DNA of 64,000 nt, taken from assembly GCF_033568475.1 (NCBI RefSeq), contig NC_133122.1, forward strand, positions 179,819,449 to 179,883,448, given 5' to 3'. Shown piece by piece: positions 43,545 through 55,379 of the stretch. Position numbers and translations under genes: made by a program. Every line of letters starts with the position of its first letter. Positions within the stretch are counted from its first letter, which is position 1. Below the pieces are notes generated by a model. That model worked only from the letters and a program-made list of their open reading frames with translations, was not told where the DNA came from and did no database searches. Source of the stretch: Henckelia pumila. Its lineage: Eukaryota; Streptophyta; Magnoliopsida; Lamiales; Gesneriaceae.

Positions 43545-46536
43545 TCAATTCTTGTAGAACACAATGTCACGGCTACAACTGGACTTTATAGCTTCTTCCA
43601 AACTTTGTACACGGTCGAAATCGACTTTGAAAGTTACCATCGTGATGTTATCTTTTCCGGTCTCGTAATCCTGCTTGATGTCCTCAACTTGAAATAACTG
43701 AAGCTGCAAAATTAAAACATTTTGAATCACGCTCTTATCTAAAAAACGGTAATAAATAGTCGAATTCAAAGCAAGGGATGAGTGTTGGGGATTCTCCCAC
43801 AAAAACAAGAACATTGTTGTTTTCTTGGCAGAACAGGGATTCGGTGGCATATAAAGAAGCTTTTAAAAAGTCATACAGATACATAGGTAATTAAGAGCAT
43901 AGAGGCTCAAAAGTATCAGAAAAATGGACAAATGAAAAAATAATCAATAAATTGAAAATCTAGCCGGTAAAAGATGATATTTTCCTCCTCTTTCATACCT
44001 CAGCTATACAAGTGCAATATTTGGTCAAGAAATGGCATGATTTACCGAAGCGGCAGATCAAATGAAGTTAGTGCTTTCATTAATTTTCTTTTCAACTGTT
44101 GCAAAAAACTACAAAATCTCCTTACGGAAACGATGGGTTTCAATTCATATCCAACATATCTGAATGTGATTTTCAGAAATATGTTTTGAGAGATTGTATT
44201 ATATAATGGATATATGTTTGGTTTTGTTTTCGTAAAATAGATCTTTTTAAGGTACATGTCATCTCATGTAAGAATTTAACGAACTAGTAATATCACATCA
44301 TAAACACTTCGTATTTTAATAGTCTATGAGTCTTTAAAACCTTTACACCGTGGAGCGTTATGTTATAATCTTATATATTATTCTTGGCACAATGAAAAAG
44401 CTAAATTACAAATCAAAATTATGTTGCACGATGTGAAAATAAAATGAACATACGCTTTGGGAGAAAAGAGACTGGAAATGAAAAGAATGTTTGGTTTGAT
44501 TTACAGGGATGGAAAATAAACCAAGCAATGCAAACCAAGTTATCAAAAGTACTCAACGGGTCTGATCTTACTTGATGGTACAGAACTCCCAAAAGATCAA
44601 ACGAAACCTCCAATCCCATTGGAACCTACAGAAAAATGAAAAAGAAAAAGAAGTTTGATTTTGCTTACAAATGCATCCCTTTTAAGAATCCAAATTAAAA
44701 AGTGAACCACGAGCATGGATATGTGCAAATTATACGAACATCAATAACTTTTCAGAAATTTTAAGGTGCAAAAGTAAAAAAAGACCAAGTTAACGAGAGA
44801 GAGTTTAATACTTTGCATTTTACTACACAAGTTGGGGCATTTCTCAAGCATTCTGAGGCGACCCCTCCATAAGCTCTAACTAGTCCTCCAGTTCCTAGTT
44901 TGATTCCTCCAAAATATCTAAATGTAGAGAGAAAAATGATCCAAAGTTCAAGAATCAGCAGATATTCAATCAAAACGATAATCAGAAGAAAGTTTTAAAA
45001 AAATCCATATGATAGGCTTCCTCCTATATCGCTGCGAATTTTATGGAGCCAATAACTGACAAAGTATAAGTGCCAGTTGTTTATATAAATTTACACAAAC
45101 ACAAAAACAAAAACAAAAACAGGAAGAAGTTTCAACAGGATCTAAATGCCTGGCAAAACATGCAGAAGCAGTGCAGGACATCTTAAAAAAATGGAACTCG
45201 AATACAAAAGAAAATGGCGAGCAAAACATAATTTCATACCTGATGACAACAACCATAATTCTATCTATCCCTGAAGAGGCAATTGCGGACTGTATTGGCT
45301 TTCCAGCAGTACCAGATGGTTCGCCGTCATCATTACTTCGGAATTGATCTCCAATCTAGAATTAAGACTGTAAGAATTGGCAACTAAAAAAGGAAAGATA
45401 ACAACAAACGTCAGTTAATATCCCCCACAACTGTAATATCTATCCTTCGCGTAATGATGCAACAGACTGTATGCTTACTACAAACAAGTTAACAAATTTA
45501 AAGTACATGAAAATATAAATGATGATAAGTATACCCTACGTAGAAAAATGGAATTGCAAACCAAAAAAAAAATTTGCGAGAGAACAACTAGGCATGAAAA
45601 TATGATTGATCAAAGAAGAATCATCGTGTTGCAATTAAATCTCTGTGTTGTGATAAGAATGCATAGTCTCCGTTGCATGAACTAAAAGATGTGAAACCAG
45701 ACATAAAATTTATCCCAAATCAAAGTAGGATGATCAAATTAAAGCAGGAGTGAGCTGATTGTGCCAAGAGTGAAAACACCACATTCCCAACTACTCTTTA
45801 CTCATGACCAAATTCTCTCTCAAGTCTTAATCTTTCCTCCTTTCTTATGAATATTTCCTTGGTAGTTTATTCGAATAATAATTCACATTGGGATATGGGA
45901 TTGCTAACAACAGAGATTCAGGCATGCACTGAAGGCCTTTAACAAGCAAAAGCTCCACAACTACACCCATTACAAAAGGCGCTTGAAGCATTATCCATGT
46001 ACATAGATACAAAGAAATTAATAACCTGGTAAGCCCAACAATTATGAGTAGCACGTGGATCGCGAACCTGCACAGAAATATCCCATCAAAGATAAAATGG
46101 GGGAAAATGATTAAGAAAGTTTCAGGAGACGTATCAAACACCATCGACCACATATACGAACCCTACGCATAAAATTGGGAAGGCTCCAAATCCCATGAAC
46201 AATGGAACTTACCTCGGACAGAAAAGAGAAAGAGGATTGTTCATCGGAAACGGGCCCGGCAATGGCAATGAATTTGCTTTTCTTGATTTCTTTCTCGAAC
46301 ATGACTCTCTCTTTAAGGGTCGTGAATGCACCTCCGATAGGGTTATTGCTAGGTTTAGAGGAGGAATAAGAAGTAGCAACGCGACTAGTGGTGATCATTT
46401 GTCTGTTAATCGAGAAGTTGCGCACTGAAAATATGATTGCGGATGATGAAATAAGGTGGTGGAAATGAATGTCGTGGCGGAAATTGTTAGGATTCAAACG
46501 AGGTAATGAAAGGGCATAGAATTGCGCCACCTGCAT
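43545..46536 (-). CDS. IMPACT/YigZ-family (UPF0029) protein
   Basis: A six-exon minus-strand model closes exactly in frame at 266 residues: 46536-46213, 46067-46026, 45355-45240, 44917-44812, 44625-44572 and 43703-43545, each with GT-AG. Bacterial YigZ and the N-terminal half of this family share an RNase-PH/EF-G-like fold; eukaryotic IMPACT modulates GCN2 signalling, but this organism's protein has the short YigZ-like form without an RWD domain. Signature blocks are [21 protein letters not shown] and [22 protein letters not shown], with the last exon forming the small C-terminal UPF0029 domain. The first 75 residues are rich in Ser, Arg and Asn and poor in acids, suggesting an organelle transit peptide (inference). 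The start at 46536 is the first in-frame ATG; a second is at residue 47. The biochemical role is not established. Confidence 0.9.
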
Positions 46537-46641
46537 AGGAGTGGTCTGCGGCGGTGATGCTTGAAATCGCTGGCGCCGGCGGAGGGAGGTGGAGTACAGA
46601 AGTGTGTATTGTTTGGATATAGTTACATTAGCTCAAACACT

Positions 46642-46732
46642 TAAATTTTAAAATTAAAATTATCCTTGTTTACTGAAAAATTTTTGATATAACCTTGCAT
46701 ATATTATTTAAAAATCTTAAAATATTTATATT
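46642..46732. repeat. 165-bp direct repeat, left copy, part 1
   Basis: Together with 53206-53279 (on the other side of the copia element) this gives 165 bp that match 56908-57072 with no difference I could find. It lies directly upstream of the IMPACT-family gene, about 105 bp before its start codon. Confidence 0.88.
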
Positions 46733-47014
46733 TGTTGTGAAAAAGTAAAAATTTACGGTAAAAAGTAAAAACTCAAAAATTCAAAATTTATCAAATTCTA
46801 CACTTTATAAAATTTTTCTCTCTTCACAATTGTGTTTTTCTACACAAATGGAGAGACCTATTTATAGATCTCAATTGGAGATTAGTCAAAAATTAATACA
46901 TCATTAATTACATCATCACACACTAATTTTCAATATTTTACAACTCAATTTTCAACTTTCAACCTTCAACATTCAACAATAAATAATAATATATATTTAT
47001 ATATATTTTCAACA
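46733..47014 (-). repeat. 3' LTR of the copia element
   Basis: Plus strand TGTTGTGAAAAAG ... TTTTCAACA. Contains a TATA-like CTATTTATAG (plus strand) near 46857. Confidence 0.93.
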
Positions 47015-47179
47015 CTCCCCCTTGTGATGATGATCATGATAGAATGACTATCTCCATTACGTGTTGTATACTGCCTCGTTAAAAACCTTACTAGGAAAAA
47101 CCCATTGGGACAAAAACCATAGTAAGGAAAAAAGAGTGCAGCCACGTAAACTCCCCCTGATGTCAACATGAATGATTCT

Positions 47180-50100
47180 TCACATATTTCGTAGATTGCG
47201 CATCCCAATATTATAAATGTGTTTTCTGAATATCGCCGTGGGAAGTGCCTTTGTGAAGAGATCGGATGAGTTCTCACTTGATTGAATGTAACAGATATCA
47301 ATATCTTTATTCTTCTCCAGCTCTTGAGTGTATGCAAAGAATTTAGGAGGAATATGTTTAGTTCTGTCACTTTTGATGTATCCTTCTTTCATTTGGGCAA
47401 CACATGCGGCATTATCTTCATACAGTGTGATTGGATTCTTGTCCACTGATAATCCGCAAGAAGTTTGGATATGCCGAGTCATTGATTTAAGCCAGACACA
47501 TTCACGGCTTGCTTCATGTAGTGCAATAATCTCGGCATGATTTGATGAAGTTGTAACAAGTGTTTGTTTCTGTGATCGCCAAGAGATTGCAGTGCCTCCA
47601 CGAGTAAATACATATCCGGTTTGGGAACGTGCCTTATGTGGATCAGATAAGTATCCAGCATCAGCATAACCAATTATTCTCTGATTTGTATCTTTTGGAT
47701 ACAAAAGTCCCAAATCCGTCGTTCCTCGTAAATAACGGAATATATGTTTAATTCCGTTCCAGTGCCTCTTCGTTGGACATGAACTGAATCTTGCCAATAA
47801 ATTTACTGCAAAAGATATGTCTGGTCTAGTGCAATTTGCAAGATACATAAGGGCACCAATGGCACTTAGATATGGTACTTCAGGACCAAGAACAACTTCA
47901 TCATCTTCACATGGACGAAATGGATCCTTTTCTATATTCAATGATCTGACAACCATTGGAGTACTTAAAGGATTTGATTGATCCATATTGAAACGTTTAA
48001 GGACCTTCTCTGTATAATTAGACTGGTGAACAAAAATTCCACATTCTTTTTGTTCAATTTGTAAACCAAGACAATACTTGGTTTTTCCAAGGTCTTTCAT
48101 TTCAAATTCTTCCTTCAAGTATAACATCACTTCTTGAATTTCTTTATTCGTTCCAATGATGTTTAAATCATCAACATATACAGCAATAATCACGCATCCC
48201 GATGTTGTTTTCTTGATGAAAACACAAGGGCATATTGGATCATTTACATATCCCTTTTTCATCAAGTGTTCACTTAGCCGATTATACCACATTCGGCCGG
48301 ATTGCTTTAACCCATACAATGATCTTTGTAATTTCACAGAATAAAATTCTCTGGGTTCTGAACTTTGTGCTTCTAGCATCTTAAATCCTTCAGGGATTTT
48401 CATGTATATATCACTATCAAGTGATCCGTATAAATAAGCTGTAACAACATCCATTAGACGCATGTCCAAGTTTTCAGACACTGCTAAACTGATCAAATAC
48501 CGAAACGTAATTGCATCCATAACAGGAGAATATGTTTCTTCATAATCAATTCCAGGTCTTTGAGAAAAACCTTGTGCAACAAGTCGAGCTTTATATCTCA
48601 CTATTTCATTTTTCTCATTTCTCTTTCGAATAAAAACCCATTTGTACCCAACAGGTTTAACACCTTTAGGTGTAAGGACTATAGGTCCAAAAACACTACG
48701 TTTATTTAGCGAATTTAATTCAACCTGGATGGCATCTTTCTATTTTGACCAATCCTTTCGAGTTTTGCATTCACCAAAAGATTTTGGTTCATTATCTTCA
48801 TTTACGATGTCACATGCCACATTGTACGAAAATATCTCATCAATATCTTGTACATTCTTTCGGTTCCATATTTTTCCAGTATTAATATAATTGATAGAGA
48901 TTTCATGATTCTCGTCAGTTTGTGATTCTGACAGAATATTTTCATCATCGTGTGTTTCTCCTGGAACACTATTTTCTATTTTCTGATCATCATTTTTCTC
49001 TATGTATTTTCTTTTCCGAGGATTTTTATCCTTTGAACCGATTGGCCTTCCACGCTTCAGGCGTTTTATGACATCATGAATGTCTTCATTTTGTTTCTTT
49101 GGAATTTCAACTCGAGCAGGGGCATTTACAGCAGGTATATATGATTTTGTTACCCCTTTTGTGTCTACAAATGCATCTGGCATTTGATTTGCTATTCTTT
49201 GCAAATGCACAATTTGCTGTACATCTTTATCACATTGTTTAGTTCTAGGATCCAAATGTAATAATGATGGTACATACCATGTGATTTCTTTTTCGATGTG
49301 TTTCTTTTCTCCCCCTAACATTGGGAAGTTATTTTCATCAAAATGACAATCAGCAAACCGTGCTGTAAACACATCGCCTGTCTGAGCCTCAAGATATCTA
49401 ATGATTGATGGACTATCATAGCCGATATAAATACCATTCTTTCTTTGAGGTCCCATTTTTGTTCTTTGAGGTGGTGCAATAGGCACATACACCATACATC
49501 CAAAAATTCTCAAATGAGAAATATCTGGTTCTTTGCCAAATACAAGCTGCAATGGGGAGTGTTTATGATATGCACTTGGCCTGATGCGAATCAATGCAGC
49601 AACATGTAAAATTGCATGTCCCCATATAGAAATAGGGAGTTTCGTTCTCATAATCATTGGTCTAGCAATCAACTGCAGACGTTTAATCAATGATTCAGCT
49701 AATCCATTTTGTGTATGAACATGAGCTACAGGATGTTCAACAGTAATTCCCATCGACATACAATAGTCGTTAAAAGTCTGGGAAGTAAATTCTCCAGCAT
49801 TATCAAGTCTTATTTTCTTGATCGTATATTCGGGAAATTGATTCCGCAATTTTATTATTTGAGCCATCAATTTTGCAAATGTCACATTCCGAGTGGACAA
49901 TAAACATACATGTGACCATCTGCTAGAGGCATCGATCAATACCATAAAGTATCGAAATGGTCCACATGGTGGATGAATTGGCCCACAAATATCACCTTGA
50001 ATACGTTCAAGAAATATGGGTGATTCCTTTTGGATTTTAGCTGGTGATGGTCTTATAATAAGTTTCCCCAGAGAACATGCCTTACACTGAAACTTATTAT

Positions 50101-50722
50101 TCTGAAAGATCTTCTGGTATTTCAGTGGATGACCACTTGTATTTTCTATAATCCTTCGCATCATTATTGAACCAGGATGTCCCAATCGATCATGTCAATT
50201 TGTTAGTATTGAAGAATTTCCAATAACCATATTTGATTCGATTGGACTTATATGTGTATAATGCAATCCAGTAGGGAGCATTGATAATTTCTCAACTACA
50301 TATTTCTTTCCTGATTTATATGTAGTAAGACACATATATTTCTCATTTTCTTCGGTTATTGTTTCCGTATCATAACCATGAGAATATATATCATTAAAAC
50401 TCAACAAATTTCTTTGTGATCGTGGTGAATATAAAGCACTATTTATCAAAAATTTTGTACCATTAGGTAACAAAAATTGTGCTTTGCCACATCCTTCAAT
50501 CAAGTCTACAGGACCTGATATTGTATTCACCATTGTTTTTGTTGGTTTTAATTTCAAGAAATATTTTTCATTTCTGAGGATAGTGTGCGTTGTACCACTA
50601 TCTGGTATGCAAACTTCCAGTGCATTATTTCCATCTTTGATCATAGCATTTTCCATAATGATCTTCAAAAACAATATGCAATAAAATGAATTAAGAAAGA
50701 TACATGCAAACAATACATGCAA
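47180..50722 (-). pseudogene. Copia pol (protease, integrase, reverse transcriptase, RNase H) with two stops
   Basis: One frame runs from 50722 to 47180. Blocks in order: protease DSGTTHT; GAG-pre-integrase DRLGHPGS and a zinc-binding C..C (CKACSLGK); integrase core GDICGP ... RLDNAGEF ... QNGLAES; reverse transcriptase YKARLVAQGF, LYGLKQSGRMW and YVDD; RNase H YADAGY and NHAEIIAL; ending NLRNM. Only two in-frame stops interrupt pol: TGA at 50195-50197 just before the HDRLGHPG block, and TAG at 48740-48742 between integrase and reverse transcriptase. Both sit where relatives usually have Trp, so single G-to-A changes from TGG would explain them. Otherwise full length. Confidence 0.9.
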
Positions 50723-50782
50723 AATATAATATGTTTTATAAAATAAAAATTACATTGTTACATTCTTTTCCCACCAGTACAT

Positions 50783-51844
50783 TTAATCAATATCTTCGAA
50801 ATTATTCAAAAAGTAGGCAGCATCTAAATTCATTGAACCACTTGCATGGTCAATGTTTTCAGTAAAATTGGTCTCTTTTTCTTTCCCCTTTATTGAATCT
50901 TTATAGAGCTTACACAGATGCTCAGGGGCTCGACAAGTTCTTGACCAATGTCCTGGAGTGCCACATCTATAACAAACACTCTCAGTTCTTTTTGGATGAT
51001 TTTCATTTTCACCCGTATTATCATGCTGCCTCTTTTGTGGGTGGTTCGTGACGTTCCTTTGAGATGAGTTATTGAAATAACTATCTCTTTTATTTTCAAA
51101 TCCACGGCCTCGACCACGACCGCGATCATTTCTACGCCCACGTCCACGCCCACGTCCTCGTCCACGACCTCGACCAAAATCTTGTCTATATCTTTGATTT
51201 TGGTTTTCATTTTTACTTACGACATTTGCTTCAGGAAATGCCGTTGAACCAGTAGGTCTGGACTGATGATTTCTCATGAGCAATTCATTATTCTTTTCCG
51301 CCACGAGTAAACATGCGATGAGTTCTGAGTATCTTGAAAATCCACGCACTCTATATTGCTGTTGTAGAGTTATATTTGATGCGTGGAATGTGGAAAATGT
51401 CTTTTCAAGCATTTCCATCTCAGTAATATTATGCCCACAAAATTTCAGCTGTGAGACAATTCGATACATCGCAGAATTATAATCACTCACCTTTTTAAAA
51501 TCTTGGAATCTTAAAGTATTCCATTCATCTCGTGCGGTCGGAAGTATAACTTCCCGTATATGCTCAAAACGTTCTTTTAACCCTTTCCACAAAATCATTG
51601 GGTCTTTTTCGGTCAAATATTCACATTTCAACCCCTCATCAAGATGTCTGCGTAAAAATATCATCGCTTTTGCTTTATCTTGTGAGGATGATATGTTATT
51701 TTCTTTGATAGTTTCGTTAAGACCCAATGACTCGAGATGCATTTCTACATCGAGGGTCCATGGCATATAATTCTTTCCGGTTATATCAAGTGCAATGAAT
51801 TCGAGTTTCGCCAAGTTCGACATGGTGGTACTAGAAAATAACAA
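50783..51844 (-). CDS. Copia gag protein
   Basis: A complete frame of 353 residues for the structural capsid protein, which packages element RNA. It has a UBN2/gag-polypeptide domain (about 15-170; WTLDVEMHLESLGL, LWKGLKERFEH), an Arg/Gly-rich RNA-binding stretch made of RGRGRG repeats (about 222-250) and one CCHC knuckle (CYRCGTPGHWSRTC). A start nine residues in (MSNLAKLEF) is a plausible alternative. A stop and about 60 bp with a second in-frame stop separate it from pol in the same frame. Confidence 0.88.
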   Translation of the reverse strand: MLFSSTTMSNLAKLEFIALDITGKNYMPWTLDVEMHLESLGLNETIKENNISSSQDKAKAMIFLRRHLDEGLKCEYLTEKDPMILWKGLKERFEHIREVILPTARDEWNTLRFQDFKKVSDYNSAMYRIVSQLKFCGHNITEMEMLEKTFSTFHASNITLQQQYRVRGFSRYSELIACLLVAEKNNELLMRNHQSRPTGSTAFPEANVVSKNENQNQRYRQDFGRGRGRGRGRGRGRRNDRGRGRGRGFENKRDSYFNNSSQRNVTNHPQKRQHDNTGENENHPKRTESVCYRCGTPGHWSRTCRAPEHLCKLYKDSIKGKEKETNFTENIDHASGSMNLDAAYFLNNFEDID

Positions 51845-52199
51845 TGCATTTTATTAGTTAATTTCCATAAATATGACAATACAAAATAATGGAAGAACGT
51901 AAATTACAAGTGCGTATACAAATAGAGAAAAAATATGTGTTGGAAAATCGCTGGTGAGTAAAAGACTCGTGAGCATGATGATCATAGTCGTTATGAAAAA
52001 TATCCTTATAAATGTCATCATCTCCATCTTCGAAAAAACCGAGGATAAAATATTTTGAGAGAAAGAATGAATTTGGTGTGATTGAAAATGAGTTTGAGTG
52101 AACATATTTATAGGGCAAAAACTAGCCGTTTTGTTACCGTTTGTGACCGTTGGGGGTAAAGAAAAAATTGAGTATGTGTTGAATAAAAATTCGTGATAA

Positions 52200-52640
52200 T
52201 CATGTAATGCATATAATGATAATCATAATTAAATAATTATGTATATCATATCACATTATTATAAGGTCAGTGTCGTAGACAGCCTTTTATATAATGTTGT
52301 GAAATTATACCAATATAGTTAGTATAAAGTCAGGTATAGTATATCATATCACATTATTATAAGATCGATGTCGTAGACAGCCTTTTATATAATGTTGTGA
52401 AATTATACCAATATAGTTAGTATAAAGTCAGGTATAGTATATCATATCACATTATTATAAGATCGGTGTTGTAGACAACCTTTTATATAATAACATGAGA
52501 TTATACAAATATGGTTAGTATATAAATACACAATAATATATATCATATCACGTTATTATAAGGTCAGTGTCATAGACAACCTTTTATATAATAACATGAA
52601 ATTATATATTAATATAGTTAATATATATACATAATAAATA
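52200..52640. repeat. Tandem repeat, period about 97 bp, 4 copies, in the copia leader
   Basis: Units begin near 52258, 52355, 52452 and 52552 with 'cattattataag(g/a)tc' and include 'gtgt(c/t)gtagaca(g/a)cc' and 'ttttatataat'. The last unit is the most diverged. It lies between the 5' LTR (minus orientation) and gag, so it is in the untranslated leader. Confidence 0.82.
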
Positions 52641-52918
52641 TATATCACGTTATTGTTTAAAAACCTTAGAGGCTTTTATACTTGTCGTATCCCTTACCGG
52701 GAGTGTGGGATGTCGTCTTAACATCCTCCCAGGATTTATAACAAGTTTTGAAAAAAAACTTATTTTTTTTCATAACATGATATTATATATTAATATATAC
52801 ACAAAAAATATATAAACAGTAAAATAAAAATTCTTACTTGTTGAATATTTTTGACTTCTTCTTGTATTTTGGAGCGTCGGAAAATATAGAGAACCTTCGA
52901 GCGATCGTGCTGATAACG

Positions 52919-53200
52919 TGTTATGAAAAAGTAAAAATTTACGGTAAAAAGTAAAAACTCAAAAACTCAAAATTTATCAAATTCTACACTTTATAAAATT
53001 TTTCTCTCTTCACAATTGTGTTTTTCTACACAAATGGAGAGACCTATTTATAGATCTCAATTGGAGATTAGTCAAAAATTAATACATCATTAATTACATC
53101 ATCACACACTAATTTTCAATATTTTACAACTCAATTTTCAACTTTCAACCTTCAACATTCAACAATAAATAATAATATATATTTATATATATTTTCAACA
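52919..53200 (-). repeat. 5' LTR of the copia element
   Basis: Plus strand TGTTATGAAAAAG ... TTTTCAACA, 282 bp, two differences from the left LTR. The sequence inside it (minus strand CGTTATCAGCACG) is the place for the primer-binding site, but it does not start TGG and I cannot assign the tRNA. Confidence 0.93.
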
Positions 53201-53205
53201 ATATT

Positions 53206-53279
53206 CAATATTTTTCTCTCTTTATTTATTTTTGGGTTTGATGTGTACATTTATTTAAAAATCATAACAAATGTAAATT
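53206..53279. repeat. 165-bp direct repeat, left copy, part 2
   Basis: Continues the copy begun at 46642 after removal of the copia element and one target duplication. At 53279 it joins interior sequence of the Harbinger element with no terminal repeat. Confidence 0.88.
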
Positions 53280-53871
53280 CGATTCGTGAAGATTCTCCAC
53301 CATTCAGCTCTTTCCCCTCTCTTGCCCAACGACGTGCCTTCTCTTTTCCAGTTTCTGCTCCTTTTCCATTAGCTCTATCTTTTTCAAATATTTCTCGCAG
53401 CACAGGAAAGTAAGGAATTGCAATATTTCGGACATGTTTAGCATCAGGATATACCTAATTACATTTTATTATTCTCAGACAATAACAATTAAAAAAATAC
53501 AAGTAAATGAACATGAATAAAATAACAATGCATACCTTGATTAATGCGTCACAAACCTCCTCAGGTGCTTCAATTTGTTTTGTTATGTCATTCCAACCAA
53601 ACCCACTACCTCGTTTGAACACTTCCAAAGCAATAGTCATCTTTCTTTTCAAAGTTTTCAATCTATTTTGCACGTTGTCTTTATTTACTTTCATAGTAAA
53701 TTTTGAATTTATAGCTTCAATAGCAGCATTGTACGCAGCTTGAGAAAAATTTCTGTCTGGTTTTTGTCCTTGATTCTTTTGTTCTAGTAAAAAATCAAGC
53801 AAAAACTCATCCATCTGTTGAGTCCAACTTTTATAGTGGACAACTTCAACAGCTTAAGCTTCAGTACTCAT
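53251..53871 (-). pseudogene. Harbinger Myb/SANT-like DNA-binding protein, fused to flanking DNA
   Basis: In PIF/Harbinger elements this accessory protein helps transposase reach the nucleus and bind the termini. The frame from ATG 53871 has an in-frame TAA at 53854-53856. Restarting at Met 53814, exon 53814-53536 (MDEFLLDFLLEQ ... FKRGSGFGWNDITKQIEAPEEV) joins exon 53454-53251 through a GT-AG intron. The Myb/SANT-like fold covers the tryptophan before the Met and the FGW motif. The last ~9 codons and the stop at 53251-53253 come from the 165-bp repeat, so the C-terminus is truncated and replaced. Confidence 0.75.
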
Positions 53872-54169
53872 TTCCTAGGATGTAAACATTACAAAGCTTA
53901 AATCATAAAAAATACCATAAAATATTAAATTATATAATGATTCCAATTAGTGTTTTTTCCGTAAAGCAAACATAATAAGGAATCACACAAGAAATAGGAA
54001 TAAATTTTACATAACAATCAAAGAAACAAACATAATATTATTAAATCAAAAGTACATGACAAGCAAACAGAATAAGAAATCACGCAAAAAATAGGAATAA
54101 ATTTTACATAAAAATCAAAAAAACAAACATAATATTATTAAATCAAAAGTACATGACAAGCAAAATATT

Positions 54170-55379
54170 CTAAGTAGGACCACATGCATAATCTTCCCAC
54201 ATTTCTTGTGCTATTCTATTTCTTATCATTATTCCATTTCTGCTGCTTTCAGATCTACCACGAGAATTTGCATTTTCTTCATTCACAATATCTTCATGTG
54301 TTAGTTCACTATCGACTTCGGCAATCAATCTTTCGTCGGGTTCTACTCCCATGAGAAAATTATGCAAAATACAACATGCTAATATAATTTCTGAACGAGT
54401 CTCTACTTTGTAGTTAGACTCGGCACCACTGGCTAAAATTGAAAATCTTTTCTTTAAAACACCGAATGCTCTTTCAATGGCATTTCTCAAAGACGAATGT
54501 CTGTGATTAAATATTTCTTTTTGAGATTCTGGTCCACGATTACTATATTCTTTTAGATGATACCGAGTTCCTCTGAAAGGGGCGATAAAACCATCTCTTA
54601 GCATAAATCCAGCATCGACAAGATAAAATTTACCTACAAAATTAATTGAGGATTAATATTTATTTGTTATTATTATTTTTTAACATTTTATTAGTATATG
54701 TATGAGGAAATACCATTTGGAACTTTTAGCTTATCCTCTCTATCAAGTGCATCCTCAAGGACACGTCCATCAGCTGCAGAACCTTCCCATCCAGGTAACA
54801 CGTATGTAAACCTCAAGTCGAAGGTACATGCAGCCAACACATTTTGTGTGGGAAAATCTTTTCTTCCTCTATATCTTGCAACATTTTCTTTAGATACTTT
54901 AACACGAAAATGTGTTCCATCGATTGCACCAACACAATCCTATCATATGTATCAAAATTATGTTATTTTTTAATCAGATATGACTTAAATATTTTAATAG
55001 AACAATTCTTAAAGCTTTATCTATATATTTTTACCTTGAAATATGGATAGAATCTTGGATTGTTAAAGATTTCAGCTGGGACCTCATTTCCATCAGGTTG
55101 GATCATAAATTGATCTTGAAGAGATATGATTGCCCTCAAGATATTATGAAAATGTCGACTGATGGTTTCACCAGATCGTAAAAATATAAATCCCATCGAG
55201 CGAGTACTTTCGTTTTGCCTAACAATATACAAAAATTTTGCAAATTGTTCTTCTACACTGCTGTAAATAGTATCTTTGAGGAAAGTTTTCTCTCGTAATA
55301 GTGCAACAAATTTCATAAACGCAGTTGGTCCCATACGAAGCACCCCACGAATTCTTTCATCGGTTTCAATACGATGCAT
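54170..55379 (-). CDS. PIF/Harbinger transposase (DDE_Tnp_4 type)
   Basis: A three-exon model (55379-55035, 54939-54714, 54633-54170) stays in frame for 344 residues with GT-AG introns of 95 and 80 bp. It would cut and insert the element at 3-bp T-A-rich targets. It has the helix-turn-helix SGETISRHFHNIL and catalytic blocks GAIDGTH (first Asp), YLVDAGF (second Asp) and RNAIERAFGVLKKRF (Glu region), then the conserved ACCILHNF. The usual N-terminal extension is not in frame upstream; a stop precedes Met 55379. No stops interrupt the model, so it may be translatable even though the element has lost one end. Confidence 0.85.

Larger units (their letters stand above)
46733..53200 (-). mobile_element. 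Ty1/copia retrotransposon, young, nearly intact
   Basis: Two 282-bp LTRs (46733-47014 and 52919-53200) differ at only two positions by eye. The perfect 5-bp target duplication ATATT lies at 46728-46732 and 53201-53205. Minus-strand order is gag, protease, integrase, reverse transcriptase, RNase H, which defines Ty1/copia. A purine tract (minus-strand AAGGGGGAG) abuts the 3' LTR at 47015. The gag-pol frame has few stops. The insertion is recent relative to the gypsy elements here. Confidence 0.95.

Noticed and set aside
45845-46153. 102-codon frame inside the IMPACT-family locus
   Set aside because: It overlaps an intron and a 42-bp exon of the spliced gene in another frame and shows no domain.
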